NCBI GenBank assembly: GCA_030068145.1
Contig: JAPJBO010000260.1
Location: 62,001-126,000 of the forward strand
Source of the DNA: Diplonema papillatum
Taxonomy: Eukaryota > Euglenozoa > Diplonemea > Diplonemida > Diplonemidae
Length of the DNA stretch: 64,000 nucleotides
Reading direction: 5' to 3'
The translations under genes and the position numbers were made by a program. Below the pieces are notes generated by a model, which was given only the letters and a program-made list of their open reading frames with translations, searched no databases and was not told where the DNA came from. The first letter of the stretch is position 1, and every line of letters starts with the position of its first letter. This document shows, one piece after another, positions 1 to 11,500 of this stretch.

Positions 1-2580
1 AAAATCTGTGGCGGTCTGCATTAACACCTATAGACGGCAGCCTTCTTGGTGCCGACTTCCTCCCACGGCACGTGACTGATAATAGGTCCGGTCGGTCTCT
101 TCGGACAACAAAACGAGCGCGAGGGTATTTGCAAGTGCCGCCTGGCCCACCGTGTGGGACCACATTACGGGGGTTGGTTGGTTGGGTCGAGCGTGAATCT
201 CTTAACGACTAGCAAGCCAAAGCTGAACAGCAGTACCCAGCGCACCAAGCCCGCTGGAAAGCGCACGGATGGCTAAAGGCCCAGGTGCAGAGAGATGCGG
301 CCGCGTACGAGGCAGCGCCGTGGGTTGACGCGTTGATAGACACGAACCGCACGGGGGCCACACGTTTCGCACCGCGCCCTTCCCGCTTCTCTCTGTTTCG
401 TGCGCATGCGCGGACCGTCGCCATACAATAGATACCGTACTTAAAATCTGAAAAATCGCAGAGTGCCTGCGTAAGAAAGACACCCTGGCGCGGCGTCCGT
501 CGGACGCAAAAAGTCGCCAAAGGCTGGCATAGCGGGATACGCATTCGTGCAAACACCAGCGCATGCCGTCGACTGATGTCGCCTGACAACCAGTGCTGCC
601 GTCACGGAGTCGTTACAAACGATCGCAACTCGCGAACCGGTAGGCATTCGACGCCGTGACACGAAGCGTACGAGACCACCGCACGGAAGCGGACGGCGAA
701 GAACGTAAGCCGCGACGGCAGGTCTCGGCCGGAGAGCAGCTGCCCCGCACACCGAAGATTCCGCCCAAGCAAAATCTACGGTATGTATTGCCAGGTCCGC
801 TGCCAACCGCCACTTCACATAAGGTAGCCGGACGGACTTTCTTCTTTCCGGGGGGAAAATGTTTCTTGCCCGGGGGGGAATTCTGAGGATTAAACGCGAG
901 AAAACGCACTCAGGACTGTTTTTTTCTTTGCACTTGCTGCTTGGGGCTTTGAACTCGGTTCCGCTTCAGTCAGATTCCTGGCAGGTATTTGGATCTTGCT
1001 TGCACCGGAATGATAGTCTGAAGCGCTGAGAGACAGCCCAAGTGTCTGCTGTGGACGGAGTACGATAAGAGAAGGCTTTGTGATCTTCACCATCGTGAAA
1101 AATGGAAGAGAAGAGGGGGGAGCTTGCTTTGGTTCAGTGCCTGATTGAGAAAAAGTGCTTTCGTTGCTTGCGATCCCGATAAAGCTGAGCCTTTCCCTCA
1201 AAGGAGGCGGAACAGCCTCGATTGATAGCAGTTTTCGGACACAGCACCACAACGTGAAGGCTGAAAGTCCACTCCAATTGAGCCTGCCCGGCACGCGCAA
1301 CACTGGCGCCCGTGACGAGGGGCTAAAGCTGGCAACTGCCAGCAAGCCCCAAGCTCGGTGCCTGTAAAGTAAGTGCCGCAAGGATCGAAGAAGGGGTGTA
1401 GTGCATTTGGTCCCAGTAAGTAAAAGAACTTTGGCCCGTTTGTGGCCTCTGGTGTAGGTCCCTGTGATTGCTACCTCCAGCCCCCGAGAGTGCTAGAAGG
1501 CTTTCTGCGCGTCTACGACCCATCCGTAAGGGGTTAAAAACGAATACTCTCCTCCTCGCCCGTCTCGCTGCTCCGTACTCGCTGCTCTCGTCCTTGCTGC
1601 TGCGTGATGCCAGATTGATGGTGCGTAACAAACGTAGAAAGGTCATGCAGAGATTCTCGGGTGTATGCCACGAACTTCTTCGTGACGCCTCAGGACACTG
1701 GACGCAGGGCATTAGCTTCCCATTCCAAATTCCGCCAGCTGACGGAATATAAATCCGGGTGGCTCAAAAAATAAAAAGAAAAAGTGCAAAAAACGACCTT
1801 CGATGAAAAAAGTCGTGGGGGTCCGGTGGAGGCGTGGGTTAGGCCAGCTGTGCCAGGAAGCTGGCTGGCGGTCAAGGGCTGGGCTGGCGGTCAGGGGCTG
1901 GCCATCGGTGGGTCGCCGCTGGGCATGGTGGGCTGGCTGGCAGAAGTTTGGGGCTGCCGCGGGTGCTGAGCCGAGAGAGCCGAGGCTCAGAAGTTACCAG
2001 CACACAGTATCTGAGTGGTGGATGAATTTGAAATGGGCTGTAGGCTTCAGGAGTGTGGACCAGCGGGGCGAGGGTCACACAGATGGCAAACAGTGCCACC
2101 AGTACGTTGGTCGTATGTTTAACGCGACAAACGGACTGAGGCGCAAACTCTTTCTCCACCGGAATGTACCGTACCGTTTGCCGGGAGGCGGAGCCCCCCG
2201 GACACCCCCATTTTAGAAGGTTCAGGTGGCCTAAACAAAGGCTTCTCGATTTCAGAGCTGGAAAAGCAAATTGGCTATTGAGACGGAATTTGGAAAACTG
2301 AGGAAAAGTGAAGCTAATAGCCTGCTGGACTTATGTATGGGCAAGGGTGGGTGGGCAAGCGAGGGGTAAAATTACGGTGTTTTTCTCGGGAGCGACGGGG
2401 CAATAACCTTTGTACAAGTGTTAGTTCTCGTCAGAATCTAAGATCTTCGATCTTATTATTATTCCGGGGATTCTTATACGACAAAAAACAAAAAGTAAGG
2501 AAAAGGCTTTCTTGGCGCAAAGATCTTTTCTCTGCTCTCCTGAAACCCCGGACTTCAGCAGCCATATACTAAGTCAATGC
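1..2580. other. Intergenic region, no supported gene
   Basis: Short overlapping frames occur on both strands, but none has a recognisable domain, a consistent codon bias or an initiation context that favours it. A G-rich stretch near 837-890 and a GGCTGG-rich stretch near 1855-1935 are simple-sequence noise. I see no RNA gene and no mobile-element ends. Confidence 0.6.
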
Positions 2581-2995
2581 GGGAGTGAAAATTCGCGGGA
2601 GCGGCCACTCCCGCATTGAGGGAGTGCCACTCCCAGGGAGTGATGCCGACCCGCACAAACGACCGCAAGACCACTCCCGCAATCCGGAGTGGGAGTCCGG
2701 GGTGTAGAAGTAGAAGTAGCCCCCCACCATTCCCGTTCTTTCGAATAATGCTCGAAAAGAAAACGAAAACAGAACCGGCTGCCTGCATGCGGCTCTCCCG
2801 ACTCCCAACATCGCGGTTAGCACAAACTCAAGAGGCACAGTCAACTATTCCCTGCGGGAATATAGCATACTTTCAATGGAAGAAAGCGGGTGTCGCACCC
2901 GCTTTTTCGGGGTGTGGATTTACAGGCGTTTGGTTGTAGCGTACCCGCTTTTCGAGTGCGACTCGGGCACACCCTCTTTAACTCCACCCGCCACA
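2581..2995. repeat. Short inverted GGAGTG/CACTCC motifs and a perfect hairpin
   Basis: Between 2581 and 2700 the hexamer GGAGTG and its complement CACTCC recur several times in both orientations. Separately, 2883-2905 is a perfect hairpin: a 10-bp arm AAAGCGGGTG, a three-base loop, the complementary arm, then a short T run. The shape resembles a bacterial terminator, but in this eukaryotic context it is probably part of a decayed repeat. The AAAGCGGGT theme returns near 2941-2955. Confidence 0.5.
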
Positions 2996-3272
2996 CGAGG
3001 GGACAGCAGCGAATTCGCTCAGTATGATTGAACCCGTGAAAACGCCCTCAACCCCACGGCTGGAGGCAGCAAAGGCTGATCCACTTGTCATCTCTTTTGC
3101 CGAGCTTTCAACCCCGTCTGGCCGATGAACAAGGGACGCTGCGGCATTCGTTGCCGTTGCTTTCGCCGGGCAATGCGCCTTGCACTATCCGCGTGCGTGT
3201 TCGGAACTTTGCGTTGATGTGCGGTACTTCCGTTGGGCGCACTTGCGCTGACGCGCAGTGGATGCGTTGCGG

Positions 3273-3535
3273 ACATGTGCCGGCAGCGACACTCGCAGTG
3301 CAAGTGCACACGGACGTGCAGTGCCCGTTGGTGTTCCGGACTGTAGCTGTAACGTGTGTGGTATGCCTTACTCTTGGCGCACTTGCGCTGTGTTTGCGTT
3401 GCTGGTGGCGTACACATGTGCCGACAGCGACACTCGCGGTGCAAGTGCACACGGACGTGCAGTGTCCGTTGGTGTTCCGGACCATAGCTGTAACGTGCGC
3501 GGTATGCCTTACTCGTGGCGGGCTTGTGCTGACGC
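3273..3535. repeat. Two tandem copies of a 141-bp unit
   Basis: A unit starting ACATGTGCCGGCAGCGAC at 3273 repeats at 3414 as ACATGTGCCGACAGCGAC, about 90 percent identical over roughly 120 bp. All six frames are mostly open because the DNA is GC-rich, so overlapping frames here are not evidence of a gene. A decayed tandem duplication is the simplest reading. Confidence 0.7.
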
Positions 3536-3628
3536 GCAGTGCTTTGCATCCGGGAGCCGCTCTTGCACCGAGCCTTCCGGCCCACGTGCCGTGCGGCCCA
3601 TCGTGAACGGCGCGCCTGGACTGCGCTC

Positions 3629-4279
3629 TCAGTAGGCGGCGTCGCCGTGCGGTAAGAGGACGGTGCTGCCGCCTTGGTGCCGCGTCCTCGGCAGCGGGCG
3701 GCTGATGCTGAGGTTGTTGGCGACCGACTCCGAGATGGTCAGCGCCTCGGACGACCTGCGCAGCGACGGAGCCGGCGGCTGGTTGGCCGGCAGCAGCGCA
3801 GCCGCCGACCCGAAGGAGGAGCCCCTCGACGGCGGGCGCACGTCGTCCGACGGGCACCTTCCCGCCGCCAGCCGGGTCGCCTCGTGCGAGTGCGGGAAGA
3901 CGCGCGTGCCCACGAGGGGGGACAGCGGGAACGCCTTCTCCTCGAACGCGGAGACCGACGTCTTCCTCGTGTGGTTCAACCCGAGCGCCGAACTGTACGT
4001 TCGGGAGTTCACCGCGCGGGCTGCCGGCGCATTCGCTGCGCGGAAGCTCGTGTGCCCGTACGTCGAGTCCGACAGCGGGCTGGCGAACTCCACCCACTCC
4101 CCGGGGGTGGCCGGGGTCGCCGGGTTGCTCGATGAGTGCATCCTAGGCGAAGGCACGCGGGCGCTCAGCCATATCTTCCTGTCTCTCCTGTGCCGGCTTG
4201 TGTCTCCCGGGGACCCGAACGCGCTGGACAGCGCACGGCCGACGGTCAGCCCGTTTTCCCCAGCAGTCATATCTAGCAA
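3629..4279 (-). CDS. Hypothetical Ser/Pro/Arg-rich protein fragment, possibly a detached C-terminal tail
   Basis: This 216-codon open frame has very high GC at third codon positions from about 4275 down to its stop at 3629. An internal ATG lies at 4270, and the upstream CTTGCTAG could instead be a splice acceptor. The product is low-complexity, Ser/Pro/Arg/Ala-rich, with no membrane span, and looks like a cytoplasmic tail. The surface-protein gene at 8514-12152 lies upstream on the same strand and ends in a similar Ser/Pro-rich tail; the sequence between them is repeat. This may therefore be the displaced end of that gene (inference). A plus-strand frame (3663-4343, 226 codons) shares the same third positions, so GC bias cannot choose between the strands. 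The plus frame has more codons starting with G and a more balanced composition, so it remains a serious alternative. No family recognised. Confidence 0.35.
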   Translation of the reverse strand: MLDMTAGENGLTVGRALSSAFGSPGDTSRHRRDRKIWLSARVPSPRMHSSSNPATPATPGEWVEFASPLSDSTYGHTSFRAANAPAARAVNSRTYSSALGLNHTRKTSVSAFEEKAFPLSPLVGTRVFPHSHEATRLAAGRCPSDDVRPPSRGSSFGSAAALLPANQPPAPSLRRSSEALTISESVANNLSISRPLPRTRHQGGSTVLLPHGDAAY

Positions 4280-4595
4280 GTCAGGGTCACTCGGGTCGAA
4301 CCTGTTTTTTCAGTGGTGGTATAAAGACGGGGGGGTCGGATAGTAACAATTATTTGACACGCGTCTCGTTGTCTAAAAACACTACCACTATTTGATTCTG
4401 CTACTGTTCGGCTACCCGGAACTTTTGTTAGGTTTCGACAAATCGAATACGAACACAGGTGTTATTCTTAGGGGGTGCGACTCCCGTGGTAAATCCTGTC
4501 GCGTTTATTATTTTCACCATTTTTGCATGTTGTTAGGCACTTGCGGGTGTTGTTCGGTACAGATGAGGTTATCGAGGGTGCGTGACCCAGAAGCT

Positions 4596-7500
4596 GATCA
4601 GAATGTCACCAAAATCAGAATGTCACCCAAAAGTGCGAAAGAGAGGGAAAGCTGGGCAAGGGAGACCAGGAATGGTGGATTCTGGACCAGGGAGGGCGAA
4701 CTCCTGACCAGGGAGGGTAGACTCTGGACCAGGGAGGGTGGATTCTGGACCAGGGAGGGTGGATTCTGGATCAGGAAGGGTGGATTCTGGATCAGGGAGG
4801 GTGGATTCTGGACCAGGGAGGGTGGATTCTGGATCAGGGAGGGTGGATTCTGGACCAGGGAGGGTGGATTCTGGATCAGGGAGGGTGGATTCTGGACCAG
4901 GGAGGGTGGATTCTGGACCAGGGAGGGTGGATTCTGGATCAGGGAGGGTGGATTCTGGACCAGGGAGGGTGGATTCTGGATCAGGGAGGGTGGATTCTGG
5001 ACCAGGGAGGGTGGATTCTGGACCAGGGAGGGTGGATTCTGGACCAGGGAGGGTGGATTCTGGACCAGGGAGGGTGGATTCTGGACCAGGGAGGGTGGAT
5101 TCTGGACCAGGGAGGGTGGATTCTGGACCAGGGAGGGTGGATTCTGGACCAGGGAGGGTGGATTCTGGACCAGGGAGGGTGGATTCTGGACCAGGGAGGG
5201 TGGATTCTGGACCAGGGAGGGTGGATTCTGGACCAGGGAGGGTGGATTCTGGACCAGGGAGGGTGGATTCTGGACCAGGGAGGGTGGATTCTGGACCAGG
5301 GAGGGTGGATTCTGGACCAGGGAGGGTGGATTCTGGACCAGGGAGGGTGGATTCTGGACCAGGGAGGGTGGATTCTGGACCAGGGAGGGTGGATTCTGGA
5401 CCAGGGAGGGTGGATTCTGGACCAGGGAGGGTGGATTCTGGATCAGGGAGGGTGGATTCTGGACCAGGGAGGGTGGATTCTGGATCAGGGAGGGTGGATT
5501 CTGGACCAGGGAGGGTGACCAGGGAGGGTTCTGGACCAGGGAGGGTGGATTCTGGACCAGGGAGGGTGGATTCTGGACCAGGGAGGGTGGATTCTGGACC
5601 AGGGAGGGTGGATTCTGGACCAGGGAGGGTGGATTCTGGACCAGGGAGGGTGGATTCTGGACCAGGGAGGGTGGATTCTGGACCAGGGAGGGTGGATTCT
5701 GGACCAGGGAGGGTGGATTCTGGACCAGGGAGGGTGGATTCTGGACCAGGGAGGGTGGATTCTGGACCAGGGAGGGTGGATTCTGGACCAGGGAGGGTGG
5801 ATTCTGGACCAGGGAGGGTGGATTCTGGACCAGGGAGGGTGGATTCTGGACCAGGGAGGGTGGATTCTGGACCAGGGAGGGTGGATTCTGGACCAGGGAG
5901 GGTGGATTCTGGACCAGGGAGGGTGGATTCTGGACCAGGGAGGGTGGATTCTGGACCAGGGAGGGTGGATTCTGGACCAGGGAGGGTGGATTCTGGACCA
6001 GGGAGGGTGGATTCTGGACCAGGGAGGGTGGATTCTGGACCAGGGAGGGTGGATTCTGGACCAGGGAGGGTGGATTCTGGACCAGGGAGGGTGGATTCTG
6101 GACCAGGGAGGGTGGATTCTGGACCAGGGAGGGTGGATTCTGGACCAGGGAGGGTGGATTCTGGACCAGGGAGGGTGGATTCTGGACCAGGGAGGGTGGA
6201 TTCTGGACCAGGGAGGGTGGATTCTGGACCAGGGAGGGTGGATTCTGGACCAGGGAGGGTGGATTCTGGACCAGGGAGGGTGGATTCTGGACCAGGGAGG
6301 GTGGATTCTGGACCAGGGAGGGTGGATTCTGGACCAGGGAGGGTGGATTCTGGACCAGGGAGGGTGGATTCTGGATCAGGGAGGGTGGATTCTGGACCAG
6401 GGAGGGTGGATTCTGGACCAGGGAGGGTGGATTCTGGACCAGGGAGGGTGGATTCTGGACCAGGGAGGGTGGATTCTGGACCAGGGAGGGTGGATTCTGG
6501 ACCAGGGAGGGTGGATTCTGGACCAGGGAGGGTGGATTCTGGACCAGGGAGGGTGGATTCTGGACCAGGGAGGGTGGATTCTGGACCAGGGAGGGTGGAT
6601 TCTGGACCAGGGAGGGTGGATTCTGGACCAGGGAGGGTGGATTCTGGACCAGGGAGGGTGGATTCTGGACCAGGGAGGGTGGATTCTGGACCAGGGAGGG
6701 TGGATTCTGGACCAGGGAGGGTGGATTCTGGACCAGGGAGGGTGGATTCTGGACCAGGGAGGGTGGATTCTGGACCAGGGAGGGTGGATTCTGGACCAGG
6801 GAGGGTGGATTCTGGACCAGGGAGGGTGGATTCTGGACCAGGGAGGGTGGATTCTGGACCAGGGAGGGTGGATTCTGGACCAGGGAGGGTGGATTCTGGA
6901 CCAGGGAGGGTGGATTCTGGACCAGGGAGGGTGGATTCTGGACCAGGGAGGGTGGATTCTGGACCAGGGAGGGTGGATTCTGGACCAGGGAGGGTGGATT
7001 CTGGACCAGGGAGGGTGGATTCTGGACCAGGGAGGGTGGATTCTGGACCAGGGAGGGTGGATTCTGGACCAGGGAGGGTGGATTCTGGACCAGGGAGGGT
7101 GGATTCTGGACCAGGGAGGGTGGATTCTGGACCAGGGAGGGTGGATTCTGGACCAGGGAGGGTGGATTCTGGACCAGGGAGGGTGGATTCTGGACCAGGG
7201 AGGGTGGATTCTGGACCAGGGAGGGTGGATTCTGGACCAGGGAGGGTGGATTCTGGACCAGGGAGGGTGGATTCTGGATCAGGGAGGGTGGATTCTGGAC
7301 CAGGGAGGGTGGATTCTGGACCAGGGAGGGTGGATTCTGGACCAGGGAGGGTGGATTCTGGACCAGGGAGGGTGGATTCTGGACCAGGGAGGGTGGATTC
7401 TGGACCAGGGAGGGTGGATTCTGGATCAGGGAGGGTGGATTCTGGACCAGGGAGGGTGGATTCTGGATCAGGGAGGGTGGATTCTGGACCAGGGAGGGTG

Positions 7501-8277
7501 GATTCTGGACCAGGGAGGGTGGATTCTGGACCAGGGAGGGTGGATTCTGGACCAGGGAGGGTGGATTCTGGACCAGGGAGGGTGGATTCTGGACCAGGGA
7601 GGGTGGATTCTGGACCAGGGAGGGTGGATTCTGGACCAGGGAGGGTGGATTCTGGACCAGGGAGGGTGGATTCTGGATCAGGGAGGGTGGATTCTGGACC
7701 AGGGAGGGTGGATTCTGGACCAGGGAGGGTGGATTCTGGACCAGGGAGGGTGGATTCTGGACCAGGGAGGGTGGATTCTGGACCAGGGAGGGTGGATTCT
7801 GGATCAGGGAGGGTGGATTCTGGACCAGGGAGGGTGGATTCTGGACCAGGGAGGGTGGATTCTGGACCAGGGAGGGTGGATTCTGGACCAGGGAGGGTGG
7901 ATTCTGGACCAGGGAGGGTGGATTCTGGATCAGGGAGGGTGGATTCTGGACCAGGGAGGGTGGATTCTGGACCAGGGAGGGTGGATTCTGGACCAGGGAG
8001 GGTGGATTCTGGACCAGGGAGGGTGGATTCTGGACCAGGGAGGGTGGATTCTGGACCAGGGAGGGTGGATTCTGGACCAGGGAGGGTGGATTCTGGACCA
8101 GGGAGGGTGGATTCTGGACCAGGGAGGGTGGATTCTGGATCAGGGAGGGTGGATTCTGGACCAGGGAGGGTGGATTCTGGACCAGGGAGGGTGGATTCTG
8201 GACCAGGGAGGGTGGATTCTGGATCAGGAAGGGTGGATTCTGGGTGGATTCTGGACCCGGGTGACATTTCTTTGATC
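4596..8277. repeat. 21-bp minisatellite, about 170 copies, with inverted flanks
   Basis: The unit is GTGGATTCTGGACCAGGGAG plus one G, repeated head to tail from about 4669 to 8255. Because 21 is divisible by three and the unit lacks stops, frames stay open on both strands (for example repeating FWTREGG, VDSGPGR or ESTLPGP). The only frequent variant is GGATCA for GGACCA; it clusters at both ends and is nearly absent in the middle. One irregular short unit sits near 5510-5530. The array is flanked by near-inverted sequences, GATCAGAATGTCACC at 4596-4610 and GGTGACATTTCTTTGATC at 8260-8277, so it may be the inside of an inverted-repeat element. Confidence 0.95.
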
Positions 8278-8465
8278 CTGTTGGTTCGGGCTAGTTCAGG
8301 AGTACTACCATTTACCGGGATATTGCTAGTCGTCGAAGCCAGCCCCACCCCGAATTCTTCTGGTGCCGATTCGAGGTGGTCGTGCTCATCTAGCCATGCG
8401 TCTTCCTCCTATTTCCTCAGTAAACTGCAAAAGCCTTCTCTTGTTTCGGTGAAGGGGTGGGGACG

Positions 8466-8530
8466 TTAGCTTAATGTTTAGAACAGAACACTGTCTCGCA
8501 TGCACGTTTGATGCTACCAGCCCGGATGCC
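8466..8530 (+). repeat. Dispersed repeat family B, copy 1
   Basis: The sequence TTAGCTTAATGTTTAG, a small hairpin, then GCATGCACGTTTGATGCTA matches copies at 33735, 43402 and 47385, with weaker relatives at 45350 and 62596. The copy overlaps the last codons and the TAG stop of the surface-protein gene on the opposite strand, suggesting that its insertion created that stop. Confidence 0.65.
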
Positions 8531-11500
8531 TTACCGGAAGGGGGGCAGACCTTATGAAATCGTCGTTGGACGGCTGCTTGCAGAGCAGGGGCGAACTGGG
8601 TTCGCTTACGCGGCGATGGGGCGGCGGGAGGTCGCTCGGTTGCATGAAGCTGGAGGTCGGCTCGGTGTTCGAGTCCGAAGGGGTGCCGACGGCCTTGCTG
8701 TCCCAGAGTTCGTTTTGGAGGCGGGATCGCCGGCTGTGGTACAGGACGTACGCTTCGGACAGGACGTCGAGCACAATCTTCATCATCATCAGCGCGGCCG
8801 CTGAAAACAGGACCGCTTCCGCGACTTCGGCGGTCCAGTGGGTCGGGTCGTCGAGGTACAGACTGGCTGCGAGGAGAAGGAGCGCGGCGATCTGCAGCAC
8901 GATCAGCGTGATGTCGACGAAGTTGTCCCGCGGCCGCACGTGCGGCTGCACCGTGGCCTCCGCCGCCAGCAGCAACCCGAAGATCAGCGCGCTGAACAGC
9001 CGGACGTGCCCGCACGCCGAAACCGTCCCCGTCGGCAGGGCCGACATGCCCGCCAGCGCGAACGACGACGCGAACTCTATCGCGCCCCACCACAGCGCCT
9101 CCTCGCGGTACGGCCGGATGAGGCTCGAGTACCGATACACGAAGTTGACCTCCCTCCCCGTGCTCACCCACTCCCCTTTGCCCACGACGTACTCGACCAG
9201 CAGCCGCCACTTCTCGGGGACGATCTCGACGTAGACAGCCCGCCTGTTCGGGTTCGTGCTGAGGGCGCCCTCCACCACGAGAAGGGCCCAGATCGGTATC
9301 ATGACGAGGACGATGTTGCCGACGACGCCGACGACCCAACCGAGGAAGGAGGGCGGGTAGAAGATCAAGAGGAGGGACCCCAAAGCGGTGCCCTGGTACA
9401 GCCACATGATCAGGATGAACGGAGCCGACGGGAACCGGAAGAAGCCCTGGATGTCCATCGGCGTCGCGAAGCGGGACTGGAAGCTGAGGGTGCGCAGGGC
9501 GTGGCTGCCGATCTGCCACGCGAGGAGGCCGAAGAGCGCGAAGCCGCAGACGATGATGAAGTTCCCGACGACGGCGCCCATCGCGTGGCTGCCGTGCAGG
9601 CGGAACTGCAGCGGGTGCAGCGCGCGTGAGAACTCGCGGTCCCCGCCGCCCTGCTGGCAGTTCTGCGCGATCAGCGCCAGCCGCGTCGCGGCCCCGGCCC
9701 CGCCCGTCGCCGAAGCAGCGCTCACCAGTGCGCCCACGGACGCCGCGCCGGTCGTGGCCTGCATCGCGGGCGTCGCCACCACGTACGCGCCGGGCACCTT
9801 CGTCTCCACCGCCGCCAACGGCGCCGTTGTATTGCCTGGCGACTCGCTCGGTTGACTCGACGGAGGCACACTGGTCGAATGGCCCGGCACCTCCGAATCC
9901 ACTGGCGGCAGCGGCGGCGCGTCGGTCGGGGCGGCCGGCGGCGGCGCCGGCGTCAGAACGCTGGTTGGCGGGACGGGCCGCGCCGTCTGCGGCACGAACG
10001 TGAAGACAGGGTTTCCGGGGGCGCCCGTCGGAGGCGCGGGCGTTGCCGGAACCGCCGTCGACGGCGGTCTCGTCGCAGGCGCGGGTGCCTCCGTTGGCGG
10101 CGGCCGTGTCGCAGGCACTTGCGACGGTGCCTGCGTGGCCGGTGCGTCCGTCGGCGGTGCCGAGGTCGGCTCAGCCGCCGTCGGCGGAGTACCGGGCGCA
10201 CTCGTCTGCGGCGACGCTGTCTGCGCGGGAGGCGGGTCCGTTCGCGGCGAGCCAGTCACAGGAGCTGCCGTTTGCGGCGCCACCGTCAACGGAGCCGCTG
10301 TCGATGGCGCGGACGTAGGAGGACTGGCTGTCGCCGGGGTCCTGGTCAGAGGAGCATGCGTGGAAGGCGGAGCATCCGTGTCGGGTGCACTCGTCCGCGG
10401 CGATGCTGTCTGAGGAAGGGGTGGATCCGTTCGCGGCGTGCCAGTCGCAGGAGCTGCCGTTTGCGGCGCCGCCGTCAACGGAGCTGCTGTCGATGGCGCG
10501 GACGTAGGAGGACTCGGCGTCAGGGGACTGGCTGTCGCCGGGGCGCCTGTCAGAGGAGCAGGCGTGGGGGGCGATGCGGTCGGCGGCACGGTCGGTGGTG
10601 CCGGAGTGAGCGGTGCTCCCGTGCGGGGTGCTCCGGTTGGGGGCGCGCGGGAAATTGGGACGGGTGTCGGCGGAGACGACGTGGGCGGGGGGAGCGTGGG
10701 CGGAGCAGACGTGGCGGGCGCCGCAGAAGGTACTGCTGTGGCTGGGGCTACAGTGGCGGGGGCGCCCGTTGGAGGAGCGCCGGTAAACGGCGCTTGGGTG
10801 GGAGGTGCACCCGTCGGCGGTGAGTCAGTTGACGGTGCATCGGTTCGTGGTGCTTCAGTTAATGGTGCTTCAGTTGGTGGTGCCTCAGTCGGTGGTGCTT
10901 CGGTTGATGGTGCATCCGTTGGTGGTGCTTCAGTCGGCGGCGCTTCGGTTAATGGTGCTTCAGTTGGTGGTGCTTCAGTCGGTGGTGCTTCGGTTGATGG
11001 TGCTTCAGTTGGTGGTGCTTCAGTTGGTGGCGATTCGGTTGATGGTGCATCCGTTGGTGGTGATTCAGTCGGCGGCGCTTCGGTTAATGGTGCTTCGGTT
11101 GGTGGTGCTTCAGTTGGTGGTGCTTCAGTTGGTGGTGCTTCAGTTGGTGCTTCAGTTGGTGGCGATTCGGTTGATGGTGCATCCGTTGGTGGTGATTCAG
11201 TCGGCGGCGCTTCGGTTAATGGTGCTTCAGTTGGTGGTGCTTCGGTTGGTGGTGATTCGGTCGGCGGTGCTTCGGTTGGCGGTGCATCCGTTGGTGGTGC
11301 TTCGGTTGGTGGTGATTCGGTCGGCGGTGGTTCGGTTGGCGGTGCATCCGTTGGTGGTGCTTCGGTTGGTGGCACGTTAGTATCCGGCGAACGAGTTGGG
11401 GGCGACTCTGTCGGAGCAAGCGTCGGGGGCGCGTCAGTAGACGGCGCCAAAGTCGGTGCGACGGTAGGCGGCGCACTGGTGAGAGGAGCTGCCGTCGGGG

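Noticed and set aside
2883..2905. Rho-independent terminator
   Set aside because: The shape fits, but the surrounding DNA is eukaryotic and no gene ends here.
4392..8469. Open frames of about 1,240-1,290 codons across the 21-bp array on both strands
   Set aside because: The unit length is divisible by three and stop-free, so these frames are automatic. Nothing outside the array supports them.
9852..10823. Arg-rich open frames opposite the surface-protein stalk (plus strand, several)
   Set aside because: Shadows of the GC-rich Thr/Pro-coding repeats on the minus strand.
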